Made by a program: the position numbers and the translations under genes. 30,408 nucleotides of DNA. Source: Pseudozyma flocculosa PF-1. Its lineage: Eukaryota > Basidiomycota > Ustilaginomycetes > Ustilaginales > Ustilaginaceae. Below the pieces are notes generated by a model, which was given only the letters and a program-made list of their open reading frames with translations, made no database searches and was not told the origin of the DNA. The stretch is taken from NCBI RefSeq assembly GCF_000417875.1, contig NW_006920871.1:102399-132806 (forward strand). Reading direction: 5' to 3'. This document shows positions 1 to 10,303 of this stretch, in pieces. Each line of letters begins with the position of its first letter. The first letter of the stretch is position 1.

Positions 1-431
1 GCCTGCCTCGGCCCTCGCCGATTCCCGGGCGGCCGTCTCAACTTCCGAGAAGCGGTGCCGAGGTAGTTGGGGTCAACTTTGCTGCTTGCCCACGTCCTCG
101 CCGCGTGCGGCAGCAGGAGCAGCCAGCACCACCTTGTCGCTGGCCCAGCTCAGCAACCAGCCTGACGAGGAGGGCCAGAGCCAGGCACGTCGCCGACGAC
201 GAACCCACGCTATCCGCACCGTCTGCCTCGGCGCATCGTCTCCTCCTCGAAACGGTGGCATTTGCAGAGTGGCCGCGGACGGGTCCCAGCCTGTTAAACT
301 ATGAGAATGTATCTACATGGCGCGAGGTCAACATCATCCGTTCACAACGTAGCAACAAAGAGCGAAGGGGAGCATCGAAAGGCAGCGAGGCCGGGACAGG
401 CGATCGGCGAGGCAGGCAGGCTGCGGCGCCA
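1..431. other. Intergenic, 3' side of aminopeptidase P gene
   Basis: No coding region is supported here. The stretch lies downstream of the minus-strand aminopeptidase P stop codon at 432 and probably holds its 3' UTR. Short open frames on both strands have no recognisable domain. A short run of CAGG units near 410-420 belongs to the intergenic tetranucleotide repeats seen all over the window. Confidence 0.5.
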
Positions 432-2842
432 TCAGACCCGCGCCTGGCACTCGCGCTGGAGCCACTTGAGCGCCCGCTCGTCGCCCGCCAGCAGCGGCGC
501 CACCTTCTGCTCGACCTCGGCGTGGTACTCGTTGATCCACTTCTTTTCGTCGGCGTTGAGCAGGCTCGCGTCAATCAGCTTGACCTGGATCGGGCACATG
601 GTCAGGTGCTCAAACGTCAGGTAGCCCTTTTCGCCAAAGTTGTTGGGCGTCTTGGCGGGGCGCACGCTGGGCATGCACGGGCAAGCAGAGAGAGAACCAG
701 ACAGGTGGGCGGGTCAGCATGACCTGGCACAAAGCAACAGGGAGCAGCAAAGCCGAAGCGGGGACTGGGAAGAGGCCCGCCGACGACTCACATGACGAGG
801 TTCTCGATGCGGATGCCCCACTTGCCGTCCTCGTAGTAGCCCGGCTCGTTGGAGACGACCATGTTTTCCTTGAGGCTGGTGTCGTTGAAGACGGTGCGCG
901 TGCCGATGCCCTGCGGGCCCTCGTGGACGTTGAGGAAGTGGCCCACGCCGTGGCCGGTGCCGTGGCGGTAGTCGAGACCGTCCTCCCACAGCGCACGCCT
1001 TGCCAGCACGTCGAGCAGGTAGCCCGTCGTGCCCTTGGGGAAGACGGCGCGGTCAATGGCAATGTGCCCCTGCAGGACGCGGGTAAAGGCACGCACCTGG
1101 GCGTCGGTGGGCTTGCCAAAGTGCCAGGTGCGCGTGACGTCGGTGGTGCCGTCGGTGAACTGGGCGCCCGAGTCGCACAGGTAGATCTCGTCGACGTCAA
1201 TGGCCGGGCACGACGCAGGGTCCGGGCTGTAGTGGATAATGGCGCCGTTGGGGCCAGTCGACGAGATCGTCGTGAAGCTCTCGCCGCGGAAGTGGTCGAG
1301 CTTCTGGCGGTACTGGCTGAGCACGTCGGCGCCCTCGGACTCGGTCACCTTTTCCCCCGCCTGCAGCTTCTCCTCGAGCCAGGCAAAGTACTGGCAGAGG
1401 GCGGCGCCGTCGCGGATGTGGCACGCGCGGAAGCCGTCGAGCTCCGTGTCGTTCTTGATCGACTTTTGATCGCCCACGATCGAGCGCGCGATCTCGACCT
1501 TGCCAGGGCCGCCGAGCGCCTCCTGGACGGCGAGCGAGGCGCGCTTGCCGATGATGATCTTCTCGCCGTCCTTGAGCTCGGCGCCGACGTTGCGGAGGTC
1601 GTCGTAGAAGCTCGAGTAGGGGCGCAGCGTGACGTCCGATCCGAGGTGGGACCTGACGTCGTCGCTGAGCTGGCGGTCGTCGACGTAGAGCAGGGTGCGG
1701 TCAAGCAGGACGAGGGCAAAGGAGAAGAAGACGGGGTTGTAGGGCACGTCGGTGCCGCGCAGGTTGAAGAGCCAGGCGGTCTCGTCGAGCATGTTGGCGA
1801 CAAAGCCCTTGCCGTTCTTCTTGCTGATCTCGTCGCGCAGCTCCTGGATCTTGTCGGCGTACCCGCGGCCGGCGTACTCGTCGGTGAGGACAAAGATGGG
1901 CTCGTGCGGGCGCGAGGGCCGGTCGGTCCAGACCTGGTCGACGAGGTTGTCGCGGATGCCGACGAGGCTCGAGCCGATCTTGGCCAGCTCGGAAGAGATG
2001 TCCTTGGCGTCGTCGGCGCTGATCAGGGAGGGGTCCATGCCGATCCGGGAGTTGGCGGGCACGTTCTTGGAGAGGTACTCTGGAGCGGGGCAGCGGCAAG
2101 GAGAGGCAAAGGTGGGCGACCAGGCGTGAGCAGGCCGAAGGATCATCGGCCAACAGCCCGCAGATCACCCAGACGACAGCAGCGCGATCGAGGTCTGCGC
2201 GCCTCACTCACCCTGCCAGGTGGGGACGTTGGGCTCTCCCTGCTTCATGAGGGTCCAGACGCCCGGCTCGAGCTGCTGGCCGGCCTGGAGAAAGTAGCGG
2301 CCGTCGGTGAAGAGGAGCGCCTCTTTGAGGGTGACGATGGCGCAGCCCGCAGAGCCGGTGAAGCCGGTGATGTAGCCCCTGCGGAGGTCCGAGTCGGCGG
2401 GGTATTCGGAGGCGTGCTCGTCTTCCGAGGGGACGACGTAGGCCTGGACGTTTTCCTGTTCCATGAGCTTTCGGAGGGCAGCCACCCGCTGGGCGGTGTC
2501 GACCCTACCTGTGGCGATGGCACCCATCTTGGCGTCGTCTGCGGCGGAATGCGTGGGCTTGTGGAGCTGTCGGCGGCGGTCGATGTGCTGGAGGCCGTAG
2601 GAAGTGTTGAAGCCCTTGCTGAGCGCGAAGAGGCTACCAGTTCTGTTGGCGGAGGTGCTGCTTGCGCCCGAGAGGTGGGGGAAGGCCAGCTTGGATACGC
2701 TACGTCGGCCTGAGAAAGGGCCGGCGGGGATCGAGGTCGAGTAGCGTGTGGACGAGGCCGTGCGAAGGAGGCCAAGGGTCGCGGGTCGGAGTGCGAGGTG
2801 GTCGAGTAAGTGGTGGCCGGCACGAGAGGATCTGAGGGCCAT
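432..2842 (-). CDS. Xaa-Pro aminopeptidase P (M24B metallopeptidase), 3 exons
   Basis: This enzyme removes an N-terminal residue that precedes proline, using a dinuclear metal centre. The exons on the minus strand are 2842-2212, 2079-792 and 666-432. Introns of 132 and 125 bp both start GTGAGT, and joining them gives 717 codons. The N-terminal creatinase-like domain (VPSEDEHASEY, FTGSAGCAIV, FTDGRYFLQA) is followed by the pita-bread catalytic domain. The metal and active-site motifs are visible as DSGAQFTDGTTDVTR, HGTGHGVGHFLNVHEGP and NEPGYYEDGKWGIRIEN. The last exon carries the family tail (NNFGEKGYLTFEHLTMCPIQ, then WINEYHAEV). Starting at 2842 adds about 105 residues that are rich in Arg and Ser and nearly free of acidic residues, which resembles a mitochondrial presequence. 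A second Met at 2527 gives a 612-residue protein of usual cytosolic length. Its tandem upstream neighbour is the SAHH gene. The family is certain; the start codon is less so. Confidence 0.93.
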
Positions 2843-4044
2843 GAACCGTCTTGTGCTGCGGTGCGGTGCGGTGCGCTCGACTAGGACTGCGGCGAGGGTG
2901 GTGGCAGGGTCGGTGGTTGTGTTTGTGGCAGCAGTGGTCGTCGTTGTCTTTGGTTGTCGTCGGGCGGGCCGAGGGGGATGAGAGGAGGTTGGGCGAGGCA
3001 AAGCTGCCAAAGGGCTGCCTGCCTGCCGGCTGCTACGGAGCCTCGGCTCGAGGTGGGCCGCCAGGCACGGACTTCGAGCGAAAAAGCGGTCAGGTCAGGT
3101 CAGGTCAGGCGAGAGCCTCTTTTCGGCCTTCGGACCACCGTGCGCGCCCACCGCCTCGACGACCGACGCCCCACAGCTCTCGAGCCACCACGCGGTCCGG
3201 CGGCGTGGCTGGCCTGGCCTGGTTGCCTGCTTTCTTGTCGCTCACCAGCCAGCCCGACGGACGGTCGTTGCAGACGCCGCAGACAGGCCGCCAGGCAGGC
3301 CTGCAAGCGGGCAAGCACGTTAGGGCGAGGCAGAGTCGGTGGTCAGTCTTCGAGAAAAAGAGAGAGGAGGAGGCAAATGCGCCGGTCTGCTCGCCGGCCA
3401 GACAGACGGGCGCCTGCTCAGCTCTCGGCGCCTTCGCCGCCCGCCTCCGCCGGACGATCGGCTGGCCTCCGTCCGCATGGCCGCTGCCTGCGCCCCCTTT
3501 GCCGCCGGTCGCCCCGGCCCTCGCCACTTCGCCACGCTTCCATCGCGCCGCTCGGTCAGCACAAGCCGCACCTCGCGACGGCACGCTCACAGGCAACGTC
3601 GCGCGCGGGTGTGAGATGAGGTTTGGCCTTGTTGAGAAGGCCGGGGGAATATCATTGCTTTTTTGGACTGTATACGAGGGACCGAGAAGACGAAAGACCT
3701 TGATGTCGACGTTGGGTGGTGGCTCAGGTAGGCTGGCGTGCCGGTGCGACGTAGCAGCAGCAGTGCCCAGAGCCGAAAACGATAAGAAGGGCGGAGGGAC
3801 AGGGGGGAGGAGTGGGTCGTAGCGCGTTGAGACTAGTGTTACAGTGAGGTAGGAGCGAAAGGGGCTCTAGGAGCGTAACAGAGGACGTTGCCGGGGTGGA
3901 TCAAAGATGGATGGGGACGCAGACCGGGACAGGGAGCGAGCGAGCGAGGCAGGCAGGCACGACCTCGTCGCGCGAGCAGCAAGCAGCAGCGCTTCTAAGG
4001 CGGCGGGAGGGGCGCGACCGCGGGGGCCGTGTGGGCTCCTCCGT
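2843..4044. other. Intergenic between SAHH 3' end and aminopeptidase P 5' end
   Basis: This 1.2-kb stretch contains the promoter and 5' UTR of the aminopeptidase P gene (right to left) and the 3' UTR of SAHH. I see no supported gene. It carries four tandem GGTCA pentamers at 3088-3107 and several short GGCA/TGCC runs. Open frames across it on both strands are low-complexity Arg/Ala/Pro/Gly translations without domains. Confidence 0.5.
3088..3109. repeat. (GGTCA)4 pentanucleotide microsatellite
   Basis: Four perfect copies of GGTCA occupy 3088-3107, followed by a partial unit. A shorter version of the same unit occurs near 17488-17500. Confidence 0.8.
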
Positions 4045-5547
4045 CTAGTAGCGGTAGGTGTCGCGCTTGAAGGGGCCCTCGACGGGCAGGTCGAGGTAGT
4101 CGGCCTGGACCTGGGTGAGCTTGGTCAGCTTGACGTTGAGCTTGGCCAGGTGCGTCATGGCGACCTCCTCGTCGAGCTCCTTGGGCAGCATGTAGACCTT
4201 GCCCTTCTCGTACTTGCCCTCGTGGTCGTTCCACAGGGCGATCTGGGCGAGCGTCTGGTTGCAGAACGACGCGCTCATGATGAACGACGGGTGGCCGGTG
4301 GCGCATCCGAGGTTGACCAGGCGGCCCTCGGCGAGCAGGATGATGCGCTTGCCGTTCTGGAGCGTGAAGCGGTCCACCTGGGGCTTGATGTTGACCACCT
4401 CCTTGGCGTTGGCCTTGAGCCACGCGACGTCAATCTCAATGTCAAAGTGGCCAATGTTGCACACGATGGCGTCGTCCTGCATGGCCTCAAAGTGCTTCGA
4501 GGTGATAATGTCGCGGCAGCCCGTCGTGGTGACAAAGATGTTGGCAATCGGCGCAACGTCGTCGAGCACGTCGACCTGGTAGCCGGCCATGGCGGCCTGG
4601 AGGGCGTTGATCGGGTCGACCTCGGTGACAATGACGCGGCAGCCGTAGCCGCGGAGCGACTCGGCGCAGCCCTTGCCGACGTCGCCGAAGCCGGCGACGA
4701 CGGCCACCTTGCCGCCCAGCATGACGTCGGTGGCGCGCTTGATGCCGTCGACGAGCGACTCGCGGCAGCCGTAGTAGTTGTCAAACTTGGACTTGGTCAC
4801 CGAGTCGTTGACGTTGATGGCGGGAAGCTTGAGCGTGCCCTTCTTCATGGCCGTGTAAAGGTGGTGGACGCCGGTCGTCGTCTCCTCGGACACGCCCTTG
4901 ATTCCGGCGAGCATCTCGGGGTACTTGTTGTGGATCATCCAGGTGAGGTCGCCGCCGTCGTCGAGCAGCATGTTGGGGCCCTCGCCGCCGGGGAACGCCT
5001 TGAGCGTCTGCTCGATGCACCAGTTGTACTCCTCCTCGGTCTCTCCCTTCCAGGCAAAGACGGGCACGCCGGTGACGGCGATGGCGGCGGCGGCGTGGTC
5101 CTGGGTCGAGAAGATGTTGCACGACGACCAGGTGACGAGGCCGCCGAGGGCGGTGATGGTCTCGACCAGCACGGCCGTCTGGACGGTGGCGTGCAGGCAG
5201 ATGGTGACGCGGGCGCCCTTGAGCGGCTGCTGGGGGCCGTACTTGGCACGCAGCTGCATCAGGCCGGGCATCTCGCCCTCGGCGATCTCAATCTCCTTGC
5301 GGCCGAAGGCGGCAAGCGAGATGTCGGCGACCTGTCAGCGCAAAGCAATCACGCGGATAGAGGTGAGATGGGGGCATTTGTCAGTTTCGGAATCTCATCG
5401 CTCCACAGGGAAGCGCGACAAGGAGTTCGCCGCGCCGCCGGGGCCCTGTCCACTGACAGCCCTGCTCAGCACCCAGGTAGCAGGACAAGGACCAAGAGGG
5501 CCGGTCGGCACCTGCGATTCCAGGGAACCCACCTTGTAGTTGGGCAT
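4045..5547 (-). CDS. SAH1: S-adenosylhomocysteine hydrolase (adenosylhomocysteinase), 2 exons
   Basis: The enzyme reversibly splits S-adenosylhomocysteine into adenosine and homocysteine, which clears the product inhibitor of all SAM-dependent methyltransferases. It acts as an NAD-containing tetramer in the cytosol. Exon 1 is only 15 bp (5547-5533, encoding MPNYK). A 201-bp intron (5532-5332, GTGGGT...ACAG) separates it from exon 2 (5331-4045). Joining restores the family N-terminus [20 protein letters not shown] and gives 433 residues, the usual eukaryotic length. The NAD-binding loop GFGDVGKG lies at about residues 219-226. The conserved C-terminal YRY end, which reaches into the neighbouring subunit's NAD site, is intact. 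The gene diverges from the septin gene across about 2.1 kb. A pyrimidine-rich leader just upstream of the ATG is typical of highly expressed fungal genes. There is no sign of damage. Confidence 0.97.
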
Positions 5548-5746
5548 GGTTGCGAAAATGAAAAGGGGGGAGGGTGAAGGAGGGGATAGAAGGTGGTGGT
5601 TGGGGTGGTGGTGGGACAGGAAGGGGACGTAGACCAGGGCGGGCGGTTAAGTACTCCAGCAAGCCAGCAGCGGCGAGAAGATTGGAGCGGCGTCGGGGGG
5701 ATGGAGGGGCCACCGCCGCCGCCGCCTGCTGCCCTGTGCTGTGTTG

Positions 5747-5772
5747 GGCAGGCAGGCAGGCAGGCAGGCAGG
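5747..5772. repeat. (GGCA)6 microsatellite
   Basis: Six perfect GGCA units plus GG. The same unit recurs at 6965-7005 and 28583-28608, and in shorter runs near 410, 3010, 3290, 3950 and 7060. Confidence 0.9.
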
Positions 5773-5890
5773 AGCCTTGGAACGAGCGGTGCGTCAGGAC
5801 AAAGATCCAGGGGGCAGGGCAGGCGGCGCAGCGGAGGCGGCCACGATGAACGAGAAGAAAAAAAAATTGGCCAGAAATCCAAGCCGCGCC

Positions 5891-5935
5891 TGCCCTGCGC
5901 TGCCCTCCGCTGCCCTCCGCTGCCCTCCGCTGCCT
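5891..5935. repeat. 10-bp tandem repeat, unit TGCCCTCCGC
   Basis: Four consecutive 10-bp units fill 5891-5930. The first has one mismatch (TGCCCTGCGC), the next three are identical, and a partial unit follows. It lies in the promoter region between SAHH and the septin gene. Confidence 0.85.
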
Positions 5936-6046
5936 GGACCGCGCGCGGACGGGCGTGCGCCTTGCCTCTTGCCCGCCCGCAAGACCGAGTTTCCTGAAAG
6001 GCGCTGGCCTGAGGCTGGCAGGAAGCAAGGACCCGTGGGTGGGAAC

Positions 6047-6047
6047 G

Positions 6048-6078
<31 letters not shown>
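6047..6078. repeat. (GTGC)8 microsatellite
   Basis: Eight perfect GTGC units. The alternating purine-pyrimidine composition makes this a candidate Z-DNA-forming tract. Confidence 0.9.
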
Positions 6079-6857
6079 TTGCCGCTGCTGCTGCCCGCCG
6101 CTCGCCCGCTCCTTCGCTGCTTCGCTCGTTGGCAGAATCAGGCGATTGACCACCCCCAGGCGAGCTTCCAAGCAAGGCGTACGCAACACCCTCTGCGAGA
6201 GGTCAGCAGCCCGCCGACGACGCCGTCAGCCTTTTGAGAAGCGTCAGGTCAGCAGCCTGCCACCCCTTGCTTGTGGTCCCCAGCTGGCCGCCTCTTCCTT
6301 TTGCCGTACGGGAGGCGAACGTTTCTTGCCCTTGCTCGCAATGCCCTGCCTGCCATGATGACGGGTAGAGGCGGTGTGCAGGTCGCTCAACCCCGTCCTC
6401 GCGACGTCGGGGCGGGGCCCGGCCACGCTGGGGCGAGAAGAAGCAGAGGCAGAGGCTATGCCTCTTTCAGGGATGGGCTGGTGCGCACTCGCCGCCATTC
6501 CAGATGATCGGCATCTGCTCGGATCCGAAGCCTCCATTTGCGCCCCGCGAGCGATGCGCCGGGCTGCGGCGCCCGGGCCTTCCTTTCGAGCCTCAAGGCC
6601 AGGCTTTTGCAGGCTCGCTGCGCATGGGCCATCAAACTCGGAGGGGCCAGCTGGCGGAAGCGAGAGGACAGAGCAGAGGGGGGCCCTCGCTTCGCGGCGC
6701 TGGCGGGGCGAGACGGAAATTCCACGCAGGCAGGCCAGGCCAGGGAGTCCAGCGAGGTCGAGCGCAGGCTGCCGCCGACGCCGCCCCCGCCCGCCGTTCA
6801 TCCAGCGCCCGCCCGCCGCCTCGCCAGGCCAGACCAAACCAGCAGGGCCAGGCGACT

Positions 6858-6877
6858 CACGCACGCACGCACGCACG
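6858..6877. repeat. (CACG)5 microsatellite
   Basis: Five perfect CACG units. This is the complementary-strand relative of the GTGC array at 6047-6078, so the two arrays form an interrupted inverted pair about 0.8 kb apart. Confidence 0.85.
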
Positions 6878-6964
6878 GGCGGGCAGAGCGAGGGGGGCCC
6901 GACCTGGCCTGGCAAGAAGGAGCGAGGAGGCCAGCAGGCTGGCGCCCAGGCCACTTCCCAGGTC

Positions 6965-7005
6965 AAGGCGAGCAGGCAGGCAGGCGGGCAGGCAGGCGGC
7001 AGGCG
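6965..7005. repeat. Degenerate (GGCA)n microsatellite
   Basis: A run of GGCA units interrupted by GGCG. It belongs to the same family as the array at 5747-5772. Confidence 0.75.
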
Positions 7006-7626
7006 AGCCCTCCTCCTGCCTAGGCTCGCCTGCCTTTGCCTGCGAAGCTAGCCAGCCAGCCTGCCTGCCTTGCGCTTGCAACACCCCACCCACCAGCGTG
7101 TGCCCCGCCAGCCCGTACCGCACACACACGCGCGCACCCGACCTTTCATCTGTCTGGCTCCGCATCGCATCGCTCGCTCCCCTGCCCTCCCGTCATCCCT
7201 CCTGCCTGCCTCACCTGCCGCTCCTCGTTGCCCCATCGTTGCTGCCCGTCACCTTTGGCTGCCTCTCCTCTCCATCCCTACCTCTTTCCCTTCGCCTGGC
7301 TCCACTCGCGCTCATCGCGATCACCTCGTCGACGCTCTGCACCGCCGCCATCTCGACCTCGACTTCGTCTTGCGGATATCATCTCGGCTCACGCGCGGCC
7401 AACTCTCTAGAGGATCCAAGGCCAACCGTCCGTGCGACCTTTCGCTCCATCTAACGCTGCCTCTCGGTCGCCGATCGTATCTCTTAGCGCGCTCTTGAAG
7501 AAGCAAGTCCGCACTTTTGCTTTCGACGGCCGCCTTCTTGCCCTTACCCGCCCCGACCTTCCGTCCCTCCGACCTTTCATCCGGAACCTGCCTCCAGCCT
7601 CTGCCCTTGGGCCTCACTGATTCGAC

Positions 7627-9512
7627 ATGGCCGAACTCGCACCGACGAACGGCGCTCCCGCCGCCGATGCCAGCACCGTCGCCGGCCTGGCACGAAAGAA
7701 GCTGATGGGCTACGTCGGCTTTGCCAACCTGCCCAACCAGGTCCACCGCAAGAGCGTGCGCAAGGGTTTCAGCTTCACTGCAATGGTTGTCGGTGAGTTT
7801 CCAAGCGACAGCGCATGCAGCGGGGCCATGTCTTGGCCGGCCTTCATGAAACCGGTGGCAGCTGTTGCCGCCGTCGCTTGTCCTCCAGCACCTTTGGAGC
7901 ACCAGAGCGACGGAGGACTGCTACTTGGCTCCATCTTATGTGCGCCACCAGCCGTTGCTGACCACTTGTCTACATGCCTTGATCCGCCTTGGCCAATGCA
8001 GGCGAGTCCGGTCTCGGCAAGTCGACCCTCATCAACACTCTCTTCAACACCACCCTCTACCCTCGCAAGCAGGTTGCGCCACCACACCAGGAGAGGCCCA
8101 AGACGGTCGCCATCGAGAGCATCAGCGCTGGTGAGTCCTCGAAACACTCTACGTCCGTGGCTGCTGAGCCTTCCCGCTGACCTCTTGTCAACGACCATGC
8201 ACGCTCGCTCCACCGCCATCGCTCTCCGACCGCACAGACATTGACGAGAACGGCGTCCGCCTGCGCCTCAACGTCGTCGACACGCCCGGTTTCGGCGACT
8301 TTGTCAACAACGATGAGAGGTGAGCCGCTCGATGGGGCCTGGGTCCGGGTTCGGATGCCTTCGACCGACCCGCTGACCGAGCAACCGTGCATCGCCGCCT
8401 TCTACGCGCCTTGCCCCCTGGCACCTGCAGCTGGAAGCCCGTCGTCGACAACATCGAGTCGCGCTTCGACGCCTACCTCGAGCAGGAGAACCGCGTCAAC
8501 AGGACAAAGATGCAGGACAACCGCGTCCACGCCTGCATCTACTTTGTCCAGCCCACGGGCCACTCGTAAGTCGAGCGAGATGGGTGCTGCGCACGAGAGC
8601 GTGCCTTTGGCGGTGCTGGTGGTTGCCGCCGGAAGCCAAAGCGACCAGTCAGCTGACATTCCCGCGGATTGTGCCAACCTGCTCGCCCCCCCCGTCCTCG
8701 CCCTCGCCCTCGCCCTCGCCCTCTTCTCGCGTCGTGGCAGCCTTCGACCGATCGACATCGAGTTCATGCGTCGGCTGCACCAGAAGGTCAACCTCATCCC
8801 GGTCATTGCCAAGTCGGACACGCTGACCGACGAGGAGATTGTCGCGTTCAAGCAGCGGATCCTCAACGACATCGCCTACCACAACATCGAGATCTTCCAC
8901 GCGCCCATCTACGAGAACGAGGACGAGGAGACGATGCTCGAGATCCAGGAGATTTCGGCCAAGGTGCCGTTCGCCGTCGTCGGCTCCAACACCGAGATTG
9001 ACACGCCCGACGGCCGCCGGGTGCGCGGCCGCGCGTACCCCTGGGGCGTCATCGAGGTCGACAACGAGGAGCACTGCGACTTTGTCAAGCTGCGCCAGAT
9101 GCTGATCCACACGCACATGGAGGAGCTCAAGGAGCACACCAACAACGTGCTGTACGAAAAGTACCGCAGCGAGAAGCTGACGGCGATGGGCGTGACGCAG
9201 GACCACAGCGTGTTCAAGGAGGTCAACCCGGCGGCCAAGATGGCCGAGGAGCGGTCGCTGCACGAGGCGCGGCTGCGGAAGATGGAAAACGAGATGAAGC
9301 TCGTCTTCCAGCAAAAGGTGGCCGAAAAAGAGGCAAAGCTCAAGCAGAGCGAGGAGGAGCTCTACGCGCGCCACCGCGAGATGCGCGACGCCCTCGAAAA
9401 GCAGAGGCTCGAGCTCGAGGACAAGAGGAGAAGGCTCGAGAGCGGCCGCCCGCTCACGCCAGAGAAGGTGTCGCAGGCGACCAAGAAGAAGGGCTTTTCG
9501 CTCCGCAACTGA
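7627..9512 (+). CDS. CDC3: Septin, CDC3 group, 5 exons
   Basis: Septins are GTP-binding proteins that assemble into hetero-oligomeric filaments at bud necks, septa and hyphal tips. The exons are 7627-7792, 8002-8130, 8238-8319, 8431-8565 and 8741-9512, with GTGAGT, GTGAGT, GTGAGC and GTAAGT donors; together they encode 427 residues. The P-loop GESGLGKS is at residues 56-63 and is split by intron 1. The G3 motif DTPGFGD is at 113-119 and the G4 motif AKSD at 194-197. A basic stretch (HRKSVRKGF) sits just before the P-loop, where septins bind phosphoinositides. The septin unique element follows ([16 protein letters not shown]), then a coiled coil of about 80 residues (330-410). The [10 protein letters not shown] lead-in and the FKEVNPAAK region before the coiled coil match the Cdc3 subgroup. 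Unlike yeast Cdc3, it has only a short N-terminal extension and a complete, apparently GTPase-competent G1 motif. Family certain, subgroup likely. Confidence 0.93.
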
Positions 9513-10303
9513 GCGGGCCGCCCACCGACCCCGGGGCAGTTGGGCCGTCACAGGAGGGGTCTTGCCCTTCGGCAGCGGCGCCGTCTCTGCGCCCCGCCAG
9601 CCTCCCTCTCGGCGTCCTGGGGCGCGCCCGGTCGTTTCGTGTGCCACCTGCCCCCCTTCGCCCCAGTCCATCCCTCCCCCGCTGGCCCGGCGTTGTCGAT
9701 CCCCTACCGCTTGCCCGTCTTCCTCTGTCTCGCCGCTTTGGTACCCGGCCTCTTTCTCCTTTTTTACTCTGTCTTAAGCTTACACTTTCCTTGCGCTGCT
9801 TCGGCCTCTGGTCCTGGCCTCCCCTCCGATGTAGAGCACCGATCCGGGACGGGCGTGAATGAGTCTTGTCGCCACCGTTCGCGGCTGTGCTTGGCTCTGA
9901 TCATAGCTGCCAGGCGGCTGTGCGGCTAGCCCGCCTAAGGCAGCGAATCGGTCCCGCTCCGATCGCCGAGACGTGATGCTGCCTCAAACTTTGGCCGACG
10001 GGCCGAGGCCAGGCCGAAGACACGGAGCAGCGATCGAGCCAAGCGGTCCGTCTAGCTAGCTCGCTCTCGGCTGCGGTGGCGCGATCCGCTGGGCTGCTGC
10101 TGGGCGGGGGCGGGCACCTTGGGCGCTGTTCGAGGCGCCTGCAGCGAGCGGCGACCGCTTTGCCCTCGCCCCCGGCCTCGGCTCTTCGACCTCGAGGATG
10201 CCTAGAGCAGCGCGCCGCCCACCCATCCCCTCTTGCCACCATCGCCGTCCTCAATCCCCTCGTTTCCCCGCCTTCCCGCGCACGCAGCGCGGACTTGTGT
10301 TTC
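9513..10303. other. Intergenic between septin and KAR5-like genes
   Basis: About 0.8 kb holds the septin 3' UTR and the promoter of the KAR5-like gene. A T-rich patch near 9755-9790 could belong to the septin 3' processing region. I looked for an ACAAAGGG-type pheromone response element and did not find one. No gene is supported. Confidence 0.45.

Larger units (their letters stand above)
5548..7626. promoter_or_regulatory. Divergent intergenic region between SAHH and septin genes
   Basis: About 2.1 kb separates the two divergent start codons, so both promoters and 5' UTRs must lie here. No gene is supported. The stretch is unusually repeat-rich: GGCA, GTGC and CACG tetranucleotide arrays and a 10-bp tandem repeat are listed separately. 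From about 7130 to 7620 the plus strand is strongly pyrimidine-rich with many CT and CCT runs, which fits the promoter and leader of the septin gene. I see no clear TATA box on either side. Confidence 0.6.

Noticed and set aside
719..2713. 664-codon plus-strand open frame antisense to aminopeptidase P
   Set aside because: Same mirror effect. It runs across both the exons and an intron of a certain gene and has no recognisable family.
2843..3010. More upstream start for aminopeptidase P at 3010
   Set aside because: The added residues are a Thr/Pro/Arg repeat-like translation. The start at 2842 begins a plausible targeting peptide, so the longer form is not favoured.
3907..5577. 556-codon plus-strand open frame antisense to SAHH
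   Set aside because: Mirror of the highly conserved SAHH coding strand, with low-complexity Val/Leu/Gly/Asp composition.
5747..5772. CRISPR-like or telomere-like array
   Set aside because: The tetranucleotide arrays have no spacers and do not resemble telomere units; they are microsatellites.
8685..8740. CCCTCG tandem repeat as an independent element
   Set aside because: It is the polypyrimidine tract before the acceptor of septin intron 4, so it is explained by splicing.
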